From positions 1-50,366 of the forward strand of contig NZ_SDWW01000035.1 of NCBI RefSeq assembly GCF_004168625.1: DNA of 50,366 bases, written 5' to 3'. The position numbers and the translations under genes were made by a program. This DNA is from Pengzhenrongella frigida (GTDB lineage: Bacteria; Actinomycetota; Actinomycetes; Actinomycetales; Cellulomonadaceae). Below the pieces are notes generated by a model. It did no database searches and had not been told where the DNA came from. It saw only the letters and a list, made by a program, of their open reading frames with translations. Shown here piece after piece: positions 19,666 through 28,637 of the stretch (within the stretch, counting starts at the first letter, position 1; every line of letters starts with the position of its first letter).

Positions 19666-20191
19666 GGCCGAGAGGCTCACCCCACAACCGGCCAGCCGGC
19701 CCGAGGCAGACGGCCGGGTGTGGAGAGCCGTGCGCAACCCCAGACCGGGGACGGGTCAGGACCGGGAGACGCGCCGGCCCGACACGCACACGGGAACGGG
19801 GCGGGTCCGGCAGACGAGCTGGCCCGACACGCGAGCGGGAACGGGTCGGGACCGGCAGACGGGCCAGTTCCACCCGTGCACGGGAACGGGTCGGGACCGG
19901 CAGACGAGCTGGCCCGACCCGCGCGCGGAGACGGGACGCGAGTCGGGCCGACTGGCGGGGTGTCGGAGCACGGAATGCGGCCGAGGCGCGGTCCGGACAG
20001 CCGCACCTGTGACGGGTGGTGCTCGAGGACCTCACTGGGGCGCCCCACTTTCCCCACCGGTCACGTGAGCACCACGCGCGGCTGTCCGCACCGGAGACGG
20101 GACGGTTCGGGGCGGGGGGGCGGGGCGGGGCACCGGGGACGGCGGGCGGGGCGGGGCGGCCCGGAGGAGGAGGGCGGGTTGTGGGGGGGGG
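19666..20191. other. Gene-free stretch with a minisatellite and a G-rich tract
   Basis: About 526 bp between the DUF559 gene and the aminotransferase. All six frames are open over much of it, but the translations are low-complexity and follow the repeat period, so I see no gene. It holds the 45-bp tandem repeats (19751-19930). Then, from about 20095 to 20190, it has a run of G-rich blocks (plus strand) capable of G-quadruplex formation just after the aminotransferase stop. Confidence 0.7.
19751..19930. repeat. Four tandem 45-bp repeats (minisatellite)
   Basis: Units begin at 19751, 19796, 19841 and 19886. Each starts ACGGGTCGGGACCGGCAGAC or a close variant and continues into a GAGCTGGCCCGAC-like segment and a CGGGA end. 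The third unit diverges in the middle. A decayed fifth copy follows. Because 45 is a multiple of three, open frames pass through, but no coding signal supports them. Confidence 0.88.
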
Positions 20192-21376
20192 CTACTCGAG
20201 GCGGGTGAGGCCCTTGCGTAGGCCGCGGACGGCCTGGGCGATCCGCTGCTCGTTCTCGATCAGGGCGAATCGCACGTACTCGTCGCCGCCCGGGCCGAAC
20301 CCCAGGCCCGGTGAGACGGCCACGTCGCACTGCTGGACCAGATGCGTCGCGAACTCGATCGACCCCATGTCCCGGTAGGGCTCCGGGATCCGCGCCCACA
20401 CGAACATCGTGCCCCGCGGCCGGTGGACCTCCCAGCCGATCCGGTCCAGCCCGTCCACCATCGCGTTGCGGCGGGACTCGTACACCGCGTTCACCTCGGC
20501 CGGGAACTGCCCCGCTTCCTGGAGCACGACGGTCGCCGCGATCTGGATCGGCTGGAACGTCCCGTAGTCGAGGTAGCTCTTCAGCTTGGCGAGCGCGGCC
20601 ACCACGTCCGGCCGGCCCGCGAGGAACGCCACGCGCCAGCCGGCCATCGAGAACGACTTGGTCATCGAGTACAGCTCGACGGCCACGTCCTTGGCGCCGA
20701 CGCACTGCAGGATCGACGGCGGCCGCCAGCCGTCGAAGGACACGTCCGCATACGCGAAGTCGTGCACCAGCACCACGTCCCGCTCGCGGGCCCAGTCCAC
20801 CAGCCGCTGCAGGTCGGCGAGCTCGACGGTGGTCGTGGTCGGGTTGTGCGGGAACGAGAGCACCACGACGCGCGGCCGCGGCCACCCGAGCTCCCAGGAC
20901 TCCATCACCCGGTCGATGTACCCCGAGCCGCCGGTCCCGCCGCCGATCGGGACCTGCCGCGTGTCGGCGCCGGCGAGGTACGGACCCCAGATGTGGATCG
21001 GGTAGCTCGGCGTCGGCACGATCGCCGCGTCACCCGGCTGGAGCAGCACCCACATGAGGTGGCTGAACCCCTCCTTCGCCCCGATCGTCGAGAGCACCTC
21101 GGTGTCGGGGTCCAGCACGACGCCGAACGAGCGCAGGTAGTGGTCCGCGAGCGCCTGGCGCAGCTTGGGGATGCCGCGGGACGCCGAGTAGCGGTGGTTG
21201 CGCGAGTTTCGGGCCGCCTCGCCCAGCTTCTCGACAGCGATCGCGGGCGACGGCAGGTCCGGATTCCCGAACCCGAGGTCGACGACGTCGCGACCGGCAC
21301 GACGGGCCTCGAGCTTGATCCCGTCGATGATCGTGAACACGTAGGGCGGCAGGCCGGGGATGCGTCGGAACTCCAT
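20192..21376 (-). CDS. Class I/II PLP-dependent aminotransferase (AlaA/AlaC-like)
   Basis: A 394-residue fold-type I enzyme. Landmarks are the N-terminal RIPGLPPYVF, VVDLGFGNPDLPSP, YSASRGIPKLRQA, the PLP-binding PTPSYPIHIWG, SFPHNPTTTTVE, DFAYADVSFDG and the Schiff-base lysine in SMTKSFSMAGWRVAFL. The closing Arg region is VRFALIENEQRI. This pattern is that of glutamate-pyruvate (alanine) transaminases of the AlaC group, sometimes labelled LL-DAP aminotransferase-like, so the substrate call is moderate. It is divergent from pncA over an 80-bp gap. Confidence 0.9.
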   Translation of the reverse strand: MEFRRIPGLPPYVFTIIDGIKLEARRAGRDVVDLGFGNPDLPSPAIAVEKLGEAARNSRNHRYSASRGIPKLRQALADHYLRSFGVVLDPDTEVLSTIGAKEGFSHLMWVLLQPGDAAIVPTPSYPIHIWGPYLAGADTRQVPIGGGTGGSGYIDRVMESWELGWPRPRVVVLSFPHNPTTTTVELADLQRLVDWARERDVVLVHDFAYADVSFDGWRPPSILQCVGAKDVAVELYSMTKSFSMAGWRVAFLAGRPDVVAALAKLKSYLDYGTFQPIQIAATVVLQEAGQFPAEVNAVYESRRNAMVDGLDRIGWEVHRPRGTMFVWARIPEPYRDMGSIEFATHLVQQCDVAVSPGLGFGPGGDEYVRFALIENEQRIAQAVRGLRKGLTRLE

Positions 21377-21456
21377 GACCGAACGCTAGTCGCCCGCGGG
21401 AAGTCCCGACCGCCTCGCGGCGTTCTCACTGTGAACGACGCCGAGAAGAGGAACCC

Positions 21457-22083
21457 ATGCCCCCCACGACGCACCCCGGTTCCGGTTCCGGACGAGAGGC
21501 GACCCATCGGGCCCTGCTGGTGGTCGACGTGCAGCCGACGTTCTGCGAGGGCGGATCGCTCCCGGTCGACGGCGGCCACGACGTCGCGGCTCGCATCGCC
21601 GACTACGTGAAGGCGAACCGCGACCGCTACGACCTGGTCGTGACGACGCAGGACTGGCATGTCGACCCCGGCACCCACTTCGCCCGCCCGCCGGCGGTCC
21701 CCGACTTCGTCGACACCTGGCCCCCGCACGGCATCGCCGGCACCCCGGAAGCCGAGCTGCACCCCGCGCTCGCGGACCTGCACCCCGACGCGAGCGTCAA
21801 GAAGGGCGCGTACGTCGCCGCCTACTCGGGCTTCGAAGGGGTCGACGACGTGAGCCGGTCGTTGCGGATCATCCTGACCGACGCCGCGATCACCGACGTC
21901 GACGTGGTCGGCCTGGCGGAGTCGCACTGCGTCCGGGAGACCACGATCGACGCGCTCCACCTCGGGCTGCGGGCGCGCGTGCTGACCGACCTGACCGCGC
22001 CGGTGAGCCCGGCGCAGGGTGCTGCCGCGCGCGCGGACATGGCGTCGGCCGGCGCAACCCTGGTGCCGTCGACGGCGCTCTGA
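21457..22083 (+). CDS. pncA: Nicotinamidase
   Basis: A 208-residue isochorismatase-fold enzyme that deamidates nicotinamide to nicotinate in NAD salvage. The catalytic triad is visible as Asp24 (VVDVQPTF), Lys115 or 116 (SVKKGAYVAAYSGFE) and Cys158 (ESHCVRET). Metal ligands are Asp66, His68 and His74 (QDWHVDPGTHF). The C-terminus has the expected LTAPVSP segment. GAAGAGG precedes the ATG. It converges on rsmI, 36 bp apart. Confidence 0.95.
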   Translation: MPPTTHPGSGSGREATHRALLVVDVQPTFCEGGSLPVDGGHDVAARIADYVKANRDRYDLVVTTQDWHVDPGTHFARPPAVPDFVDTWPPHGIAGTPEAELHPALADLHPDASVKKGAYVAAYSGFEGVDDVSRSLRIILTDAAITDVDVVGLAESHCVRETTIDALHLGLRARVLTDLTAPVSPAQGAAARADMASAGATLVPSTAL

Positions 22084-22119
22084 CCTGCGGACCGATCGTC
22101 GGCGCGGTCCCGACGGGAC

Positions 22120-22989
22120 TCAGTTCCCGGCGGGCCGTGTGCTCCCGACGGGCCGCGAGCGCTGCGCGATCGCAGCGGCGTACAGCTCGCGCTTGCCGAC
22201 GCCGGCCGCCTCGGCGACCTCCGCGACGGCTTCCTTGAGACGCTCGCCGTTGTCGGCCCGGGTGAGGACCTCCGCGACGACGTCGGCGACCGACGCCGTG
22301 CGGGTCGGCGCCCCACCGACCACGACCGAGATCTCGCCGAGCACCTCTCGCGCCGCCGCCCAGGCCGCGAGCTCGCCGAGCGGGAGCCGGACGACCTCCT
22401 CGTAGGTCTTGGTCAGCTCGCGGCACACCGCCGCGGGCCGGTCGGACCCGAACCCTGCGGCCATCGCGACGAGCGTGTCCGCGAGCCGGCGCGGGGACTC
22501 GAAGAAGATCATGGTGCGGCGTTCGCCGGCGAGGTCGGCGAACGCCCGGCTGCGCTCGCCGGACTTGCGCGGCGGGAACCCCTCGAAGCAGAAGCGGTCG
22601 GTCGGCAGCCCTGACAGCGCCAGGGCGGTGAGGACGGCGCTCGGTCCGGGCGCGGCCGTGACGGGCAGCCCCGCCTCGACCGCCGCGCCCACGACGCGGA
22701 ACCCCGGGTCCGAGACGGTCGGCATGCCGGCGTCGGTGACGACCAGCACCGTCCCGCCGCCGCGCACGACGTCGAGCAGCTCGCCGGCCCGTGCGACCTC
22801 GTTGTGCTCGTGGAAGCTGACGACCCGCCCGCCGATCTTCACCCCCATGCGTGCCGCGAGCGCGTGCAGGCGCCGGGTGTCCTCCGCGGCGACCACGTCG
22901 GCCTCGGCCAGCAGGCGGCGCAGGCGGAGCGAGGCGTCCTCGACGTCGCCGATCGGAGTCGCGGCAAGGACAAGGCGGCCAGCGGTCAT
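22120..22989 (-). CDS. rsmI: 16S rRNA (cytidine1402-2'-O)-methyltransferase
   Basis: A 289-residue SAM enzyme that 2'-O-methylates C1402 of 16S rRNA. Seen: LVLAATPIGDVEDASLR, VVAAEDTRRLHAL, VSFHEHNE, VVTDAGMPTVSDPGFR, AAPGPSAVLTALALSGLP, FEGFPPRKSGER and a C-terminal helical region with KREL. The frame is open far upstream opposite pmt, but family alignment fixes the ATG (MTAGRLVLAATP). It is divergent from pmt over 69 bp, an arrangement also found in mycobacteria. Confidence 0.96.
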   Translation of the reverse strand: MTAGRLVLAATPIGDVEDASLRLRRLLAEADVVAAEDTRRLHALAARMGVKIGGRVVSFHEHNEVARAGELLDVVRGGGTVLVVTDAGMPTVSDPGFRVVGAAVEAGLPVTAAPGPSAVLTALALSGLPTDRFCFEGFPPRKSGERSRAFADLAGERRTMIFFESPRRLADTLVAMAAGFGSDRPAAVCRELTKTYEEVVRLPLGELAAWAAAREVLGEISVVVGGAPTRTASVADVVAEVLTRADNGERLKEAVAEVAEAAGVGKRELYAAAIAQRSRPVGSTRPAGN

Positions 22990-23058
22990 GGGCCTGAGTT
23001 TCCCATGCGCACCGCCGGGGAGGCGCACGCGCCCGGGTCGCCCACCTACGATGACGGC

Positions 23059-24777
23059 GTGACGATCAGCCCAGGGGCCGGCGGCGAGACCGGTCGTTCC
23101 CCTCATGGACGTCACCTGGCGGTCCACCCGGTGCAGCACCCCGATGGCGAGACGTCCACCGAGCCGGCCGAGCTGACCGAACTCCCCGAACCCCCGGAAC
23201 CCCCCGAGCCCACCGAGACGCGCCTGCTGCGCCGCCTGCTCGGGGACGCGACGCTCCGCCTCGGCACGACCCGCACCGACCGGCTCTGGGGCTGGCTCGG
23301 ACCGGCGCTCGTCACCGTCCTGGCGGCGTTGGCCCGGTTCCCGAACCTGGGCCGCCCGCACAAGCTCGTCTTCGACGAGACCTACTACGTCAAGCAGGCG
23401 TACACGCTGCTGCGGGTCGGCTACGAGGCCCGCTGGGGCACCGATCCGAACCCGGCGTTCGAGGCCGGCGACGTCGACACGTACCTGTCCCGTGCGGATT
23501 ACGTCGTGCACCCGCCGGTCGGCAAGTGGATGATCGCCCTCGGCATGGAGGTCACCGGACCGACCAGCTCGGTCGGCTGGCGCCTGTCGGCCGCCGTCGT
23601 CGGCACGCTGAGCGTCTTCATGCTGGCCCGCATCGCCCGCCGCCTGTTCGCCTCGACCCTGCTCGGCACGATCGCGGGCGGGCTGCTCGCGGTCGACGGC
23701 GAGGCGATCGTGCACTCGCGCACCGGCCTGCTCGACGCCTTCGTGATGTTCTTCGCGCTGGCGGCGTTCGGCGCGCTCCTGATCGATCGCGAGCAGGCCC
23801 GACGGCGGCTGGCGCACCTCGTCGCGGGCCGACTCGACTCGGGCGGCGCGCTGACCGGGTGGGGTCCGGGTCTGTCGATCCGCTGGTGGCAGGTCGTGGC
23901 GGGGGTCCTGCTCGGGCTGGCGATCGGCACCAAGTGGTCGGGCCTGTACTTCCTGGCGGTGTTCGGGCTGCTCACGGTGGCCTGGGACGTGTCTGCTCGG
24001 CGTGCGGTCGGCGTCCGGCAATGGCTCCCGGCCGGGATCCTGCGCGACGGCGTGCCCGCCGCCCTGACCCTGGTCCCCCTGGCGGCCGTGACCTACCTGG
24101 CGAGCTGGTTCAGCTGGTTCCGGTCCCCGGGGGCGTACCTGCGCGACTGGGCGGCCACCCACCCCGGCGAGGGCGTGGCCTGGCTGCCGGAGTCGCTGCG
24201 CTCGCTGTGGAAGTACCACGGAGACATGTGGGAGTTCCACAACAACCTGGCGACCGCGCACTCGTACGCGGCGCACCCGCTCGGCTGGCCCGTGCAGTGG
24301 CGGCCGACGTCGTTCTTCTACGAGACTCCCGTACCGGCGAACGCGGCCTGCGGCTCCGACCGCTGCTCGCAGGCGATCACCGCGCTCGGCAACCCGATCC
24401 TGTGGTGGGGCGCGACCGTGGCCATCGTGGCGGTGGTGTGGTGGCTGGTGCGCACCCGCGACTGGCGCGCCGGTGCGGCCCTGTCCGGCATCGTCGCCGG
24501 CTGGTTGCCGTGGTTCGCGTACGCGCACCGCACGATCTTCACGTTCTACTCGATCGCGTTCCTCCCGTGGATGGTCCTCACGCTCACGTACGCGATCGGA
24601 AAGGTCCTCGGCAATGCGAGCGACGCCCCCGCCCGCCGCCGCCGCGGCGTCCGCTGGGTGGCCGGCTACCTCACGCTGGTGCTCGTGGTGAGTGCGTTCT
24701 TCTACCCGGTGTGGACCGCGCAGGTGGTGCCGTACTGGTTCTGGCGGCTGCACATGTGGTTCTCGACCTGGGTGTGA
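23059..24777 (+). CDS. pmt: Dolichyl/polyprenyl-phosphate-mannose protein O-mannosyltransferase (PMT)
   Basis: A 572-residue polytopic membrane GT39 enzyme that transfers mannose from polyprenyl-phosphomannose to Ser/Thr of exported proteins. An N-terminal cytosolic stretch includes a Pro-Glu-rich segment (LPEPPEPPEPTE). The first periplasmic loop has the catalytic Asp-Glu in LVFDETYYVKQAYTLL. About ten further hydrophobic helices follow, with FYSIAFLPWMVLTLTYAIG near the end and VPYWFWRLHMWF as the closing PMT signature. The start is GTG by homology. Likely substrates include lipoproteins and secreted enzymes such as those nearby. Confidence 0.94.
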   Translation: MTISPGAGGETGRSPHGRHLAVHPVQHPDGETSTEPAELTELPEPPEPPEPTETRLLRRLLGDATLRLGTTRTDRLWGWLGPALVTVLAALARFPNLGRPHKLVFDETYYVKQAYTLLRVGYEARWGTDPNPAFEAGDVDTYLSRADYVVHPPVGKWMIALGMEVTGPTSSVGWRLSAAVVGTLSVFMLARIARRLFASTLLGTIAGGLLAVDGEAIVHSRTGLLDAFVMFFALAAFGALLIDREQARRRLAHLVAGRLDSGGALTGWGPGLSIRWWQVVAGVLLGLAIGTKWSGLYFLAVFGLLTVAWDVSARRAVGVRQWLPAGILRDGVPAALTLVPLAAVTYLASWFSWFRSPGAYLRDWAATHPGEGVAWLPESLRSLWKYHGDMWEFHNNLATAHSYAAHPLGWPVQWRPTSFFYETPVPANAACGSDRCSQAITALGNPILWWGATVAIVAVVWWLVRTRDWRAGAALSGIVAGWLPWFAYAHRTIFTFYSIAFLPWMVLTLTYAIGKVLGNASDAPARRRRGVRWVAGYLTLVLVVSAFFYPVWTAQVVPYWFWRLHMWFSTWV

Positions 24778-24780
24778 CGG

Positions 24781-26262
24781 CTACCAGTCGACCTGCGGGC
24801 TGCGGTACCAGGCGAGCCCGGCGTGGTCCCACAAGGCGGCCTGTCCGGCCACCCGGGTCCGGAAGCCCTCCCAGTCCCGGCTGTCGGCCGGCGACCAGGC
24901 CACCTCGGCGACCGCCGCCAGCCGCGGCAGCAGCATGCCGAACAGGTCGTCGCCGGTCGTGATCGTCTCGGTCCAGACCGCGGCCTCCACGCCGAGGATC
25001 GACCCCGCCGGCAGCCCCGGGATCAGGTCCTCGGGCTCCCACTCGTAGGCGTCGCGCAGCTCGATGTGCCCGGCCCACTCGAGGCCGAGCTCGGTGGCGG
25101 CGTCGTACTTCATGTCGAGGTACACCTTCGAGCCGGGCGAGAGCAGCAGCGTGGCCCCCGCGAGGGCCGCCGCCACGAACGGCTCGGTGGCCACCCGCGT
25201 GTCCCAGTACTGCACGACGGCGCCCGGGTCGAGCGGCGCGCCGACGATCTCCTGCCAGCCGACGACCTTCTTGCCGGCCGCGTGCGCGATGTCCTGCGCC
25301 GTGCGCACGAACCAGGCGTACTCCGGCGCGCCGAGGCCGAAGACCTCGTCGCCGCCGATGTGCAGGTACTCCCCCGGCGTCATCGCCGCGAGGTCGGTGA
25401 ACACGTCCGTGAGGAAGCGTGCCGTCGCGGGCAGGTCCGGGTCCAGCTGGCTGAAGCCCACCTCGATGCCCGTGTACGCGCTGGTGGCCTCGCCGGTCGG
25501 GGTGAGCTCGCCGTACGCGTGCAGCGCCGCATTGATGTGCCCGGGCATGTCGATCTCGGGCACGATCGTGATGTGCCGCGCCGCCGCGTAGGCCACCAGG
25601 GTCGCGTAGTCCTCGGCGGTGTAGAACCCGCCCGCGCCCCCGCCGACCTCGCCCTGCCCGGAGAGCTCGGTGAGCAGCGGGCGCGACGGCAGCGCGATCC
25701 GCCACCCCTGGTCGTCCGTGAGGTGCAGGTGCAGCACGTTGAGCTTGTAGTCGCCCATCACGCTCAGCACCGCCTTGACCAGGTCGACGCTCAGGAAGTG
25801 CCGCACGACGTCCAGGCTCAGCCCCCGCCAGGCGTACCGGGGCCCGTCCTCGATGACCACCGCGGGCACCTCGAGCACGCCGTCCGCGCCGCGCACGCCG
25901 AGCTGGCGCAGGGTGGTCAGCCCACGCAGCAGGCCGGCCGGCGTCGGCGCCGTGATCTCGATCCGGACGTCGGTCACGGTCAGTGCGTACCGCTCGGCCG
26001 CCTCCGCGCCCGCCGGACCAGCCTGCGGGTCGAGTGCGAAGGCGATGACCTGCCCCTCGCCGTCGGCCCCCATCACCAGGTCGATCGGGTGACCGACCCG
26101 GCGCCCGACGAGGTCCGCCGCGAGCACCCCGAGCGAGATCTCCTCGGGGGTGTCCCCCGTCACGAGCCGCAGACCGGGTCCGAAGCGGAAGGCCGGCCCG
26201 TCGACCCGGACGAGAGAAGAGGGCACGGGGACGAGGGCGATCGAGTCGGGCACGGTGACCAT
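24781..26262 (-). CDS. Beta-N-acetylhexosaminidase, GH20
   Basis: A 493-residue glycosidase removing terminal GlcNAc/GalNAc. An N-terminal GH20b domain (residues about 1-140) precedes the TIM barrel beginning WRGLSLDVVRHFL. The catalytic Asp-Glu pair is in YLHIGGDEVFG, with HLTDDQGWRI and VPEIDMPGH as further subsite motifs and VVGWQEI and VQYWDT later. No signal peptide or membrane helix is seen, so it probably acts inside on imported GlcNAc oligosaccharides or wall turnover products. The start ATG at 26262 is preferred; an upstream start at 26325 would overlap the MarR gene. Confidence 0.93.
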   Translation of the reverse strand: MVTVPDSIALVPVPSSLVRVDGPAFRFGPGLRLVTGDTPEEISLGVLAADLVGRRVGHPIDLVMGADGEGQVIAFALDPQAGPAGAEAAERYALTVTDVRIEITAPTPAGLLRGLTTLRQLGVRGADGVLEVPAVVIEDGPRYAWRGLSLDVVRHFLSVDLVKAVLSVMGDYKLNVLHLHLTDDQGWRIALPSRPLLTELSGQGEVGGGAGGFYTAEDYATLVAYAAARHITIVPEIDMPGHINAALHAYGELTPTGEATSAYTGIEVGFSQLDPDLPATARFLTDVFTDLAAMTPGEYLHIGGDEVFGLGAPEYAWFVRTAQDIAHAAGKKVVGWQEIVGAPLDPGAVVQYWDTRVATEPFVAAALAGATLLLSPGSKVYLDMKYDAATELGLEWAGHIELRDAYEWEPEDLIPGLPAGSILGVEAAVWTETITTGDDLFGMLLPRLAAVAEVAWSPADSRDWEGFRTRVAGQAALWDHAGLAWYRSPQVDW

Positions 26263-26312
26263 TCTGGCGAGGTTTCGGTCCGGGGTCGGGCGGGCCGGCA
26301 CGTGGACGGTGC

Positions 26313-26837
26313 TCAGGATCCGCACTCGTCGGGGACGACCGGGCCGGTCCGCGGGAGGGCCCGTTGGCGCTGGTCGACCGCCTCGAGGCCGGCGGAGATC
26401 GCGAGCGCGATCACGCGGAGCAGTTCGACCTGGTCGGGTCGCAGCGGGTCGAAGACCCCCGCATGCACCGCCTCGACATGGCCGGGGGCCGCAGCCACCA
26501 GGACGTCGAAGCCGACGTCGGTCAGGACGGCCACGTAGCCGCGCCCGTCGGTCGGGTGCCGCTCACGACGCACCCAGCCGGCCTCCTCGAGCCGGGCGAC
26601 CGCGTGGGAGGTCCGGGAGGCGGAGGCGTTCAGCAGGCCCGCGAGCTCACTCATCCGCAGCGACCTGCCCTCGGCTTCGGAGAGCATCGCGAGGACCAGG
26701 TAGTACGCGTGCGGCATCCCCGAGGTGTGCTGGAGCTGGCGGTCGAGCACGGCCTGCAGGGTCCCGCTCATGGTGATCAGCGCGCGCCACGCACTCTGCT
26801 GCTCGTCGGTCAGCCAACGGGTCTGGGTCACTGCCAC
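26313..26837 (-). CDS. MarR-family transcriptional regulator
   Basis: A 174-residue winged-helix regulator. Seen: YYLVLAMLSEAEGRSLRMSELAGLLNASASRTSHAVARLEEAG, read here as helix-turn-helix, and the wing VRRERHPTDGRGYVAVLTDVG. The frame extends upstream, but GTG at 26837 or 26831 fits the family N-terminus (TRWLTDEQQ). It is immediately upstream of the GH20 gene on the same strand and divergent from the PhoD-like gene across 146 bp, so either could be its target. Ligand unknown. Confidence 0.88.
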   Translation of the reverse strand: MAVTQTRWLTDEQQSAWRALITMSGTLQAVLDRQLQHTSGMPHAYYLVLAMLSEAEGRSLRMSELAGLLNASASRTSHAVARLEEAGWVRRERHPTDGRGYVAVLTDVGFDVLVAAAPGHVEAVHAGVFDPLRPDQVELLRVIALAISAGLEAVDQRQRALPRTGPVVPDECGS

Positions 26838-26983
26838 ATCGTAGAGCCGCGGACCCTGCGCGCCCTGCCGAAGCACGCCTGGGTCTGCGCGGAGCATCCC
26901 TGGGCTCGGAGGGCACCGGCTGCTTACAGTGGAAGTGACGACGATCCCTTCGCCCGTGCGTTCGCCCGCGAGAGGAGTGAACC

Positions 26984-28504
26984 GTGACCCCCAGCCACGA
27001 CGACGAGAGCGCAGCCGCCCGATCCGGGCCGCGTCCCGACCCGATCCCCGGCACCCCGAACCCGGACAGCCCCAGCCCGAGCCCGAGCGGCCCCCGCGCC
27101 CCGAGCCGGCGCCCGACGCCGAGACGCCTCGGCTGGGCGCTCGTCGCGGGGGTCGCCGCACTCGGGCTGGGCGCCGCCCTGGTGGTGGGCCTGGGCAACG
27201 ATCCGGAGGCGGCGCCAGCGACGACGGCAACCCCGGCGGCCTCCGCCCGGGCCCTGCGAGGCGCCGCCGTCGCCCCGGGAGTCGCCGCGGCGTCCGACGC
27301 GACCCTCATCTACGCCGTCGTCGGGGCACCGACCACCGCGGGCTTCACCGTGTCGACCAAGACCGCCGGTGCCGTCTCCGTGCGGCTGGTGGTCTCGCCG
27401 GATCCCACCCTCGCGACGGGCACGGTGTACGGCGCCCCCGCGGTCCCCGACGCGGACGGCTGGGGCAAGCCGTCGGTCACCGGACTGGCGCCCGGTACCG
27501 CGTACTTCTACGCCGTCGAGCTGACGGACGCCGCCGGCGCGACCACGACCACGGACGTGCAGGGCGCCCCGGCGACGCTCGCCGGCGGACCGGCGTCGTT
27601 CACCGTGGCGTTCGGCTCGTGCCTCAAGCTCGGCGCCGACGACGAGGTGGCGTTCACCCATCTCCTGGCGCGGTCCCCCGACCTGTTCTTCCACCTGGGC
27701 GACTTCCACTACGCGGACAACTCCTCGACGTCGCAGGCCTCGCACCTGGCCGATCTGGAGGACCAGCTGGCCGGCAACCCCGCCCTGCGGTCGGTCCTGG
27801 CCGCCGTGCCCACGCTGGCGATCAAGTCGGACCACGACGCCGGCGGCGGCAACGACGCGGGGCCCGGCCCGTACACCGCCCCCAACCGGGCCGCGTACCA
27901 GCAGATGTTCGCGACCCCGCCGCTGACCGATCCGGCGGCCCTGTACTGGTCGTTCACGACGGGGCGGGTGAAGTTCATCTTCACCGACCACCGCTACCCA
28001 CGGACGGCGACCTCGATGATGGGGGCGGCGCAGGAGGCATGGTTCAAGAACGAGCTCACCACCCCGGAACCCGTCAAGGTGTGGGTGCAGGACTCGACCT
28101 GGAACACGCGCGCGGACCCCGAGCCCGGTGGGGACAAGTGGTCCGACTACCCCGCCGAGCACGCCGCGCTCGGGAGCTTCATCGCCGACTCGGCCGTCGG
28201 GAAGGTCATCTCGCTGCACGGCGACCAGCACGCCCTCGCCGCCGACGACGGCTCCCACAACGACTGGGGCGGGTTCCCGACGTTCTCCGCCGGCCCGTTC
28301 CGGCAGGCGGCGTCCCACAAGGGCGGGCCCTGGTCGGACGGTCGCTACCCGAAGTCGACCGGCTCGGTCGTCCAGCAGTACGCGGTGCTGTCGGTCACCG
28401 ACACCGGCTCGAGCCTCGACGTGACGGTCACCGGGTACGACTCCGACGACGAGGCCCGGGTGAGCCTGACCGTGACGGTCGACGCGCCGGTTGCCGTGGG
28501 CTGA
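26984..28504 (+). CDS. PhoD-like alkaline phosphatase/phosphodiesterase
   Basis: A 506-residue exported metallophosphoesterase. A disordered Pro/Ser-rich N-terminus precedes one hydrophobic helix (GWALVAGVAALGLGAALVVGL), then a fibronectin-like N-terminal domain and the PhoD catalytic domain with AFGSCLK, FHLGDFHYAD, IKSDHDAGGGND, FIFTDHRYPR and SLHGDQHALA supplying Asp/His/Asn metal ligands. The sequence lacks an obvious twin-arginine, unlike classical PhoD. AGGAG precedes the GTG start. It probably releases phosphate from surface or environmental phosphodiesters; substrate not determined. Confidence 0.87.
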   Translation: MTPSHDDESAAARSGPRPDPIPGTPNPDSPSPSPSGPRAPSRRPTPRRLGWALVAGVAALGLGAALVVGLGNDPEAAPATTATPAASARALRGAAVAPGVAAASDATLIYAVVGAPTTAGFTVSTKTAGAVSVRLVVSPDPTLATGTVYGAPAVPDADGWGKPSVTGLAPGTAYFYAVELTDAAGATTTTDVQGAPATLAGGPASFTVAFGSCLKLGADDEVAFTHLLARSPDLFFHLGDFHYADNSSTSQASHLADLEDQLAGNPALRSVLAAVPTLAIKSDHDAGGGNDAGPGPYTAPNRAAYQQMFATPPLTDPAALYWSFTTGRVKFIFTDHRYPRTATSMMGAAQEAWFKNELTTPEPVKVWVQDSTWNTRADPEPGGDKWSDYPAEHAALGSFIADSAVGKVISLHGDQHALAADDGSHNDWGGFPTFSAGPFRQAASHKGGPWSDGRYPKSTGSVVQQYAVLSVTDTGSSLDVTVTGYDSDDEARVSLTVTVDAPVAVG

Positions 28505-28525
28505 ACCTGGACCGGGCGCACCGCC

Positions 28526-28573
28526 GTGCGTCCGGACCGCGGTGCGCCCGGACCGCGGTGCGTCCGGACCGGG
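28526..28573. repeat. Three tandem copies of a 16-bp repeat
   Basis: GTGCGTCCGGACCGCG, GTGCGCCCGGACCGCG and GTGCGTCCGGACCGGG follow each other in the 133-bp gap between the PhoD-like stop and the GH13 start. Each unit contains TCCGGA-type dyad symmetry. It could be a terminator array, an operator array or slippage product. Confidence 0.85.
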
Positions 28574-28637
28574 CGCCGGGCGTGGGACGATCGGGCACCG
28601 CCTGGTGCGTCCGGGTCAGATCTTGCGAGGAGCCAAC

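Noticed and set aside
19751-19930. CRISPR array
   Set aside because: The repeats are contiguous, without unique spacers, and no cas genes are present.
19664-20068. Repeat-rich open frames over the 45-bp minisatellite as a repeat protein
   Set aside because: Open frames exist in most of the six frames simply because the unit length is divisible by three; there is no ribosome-binding site or recognisable sequence, and the frames contradict each other.
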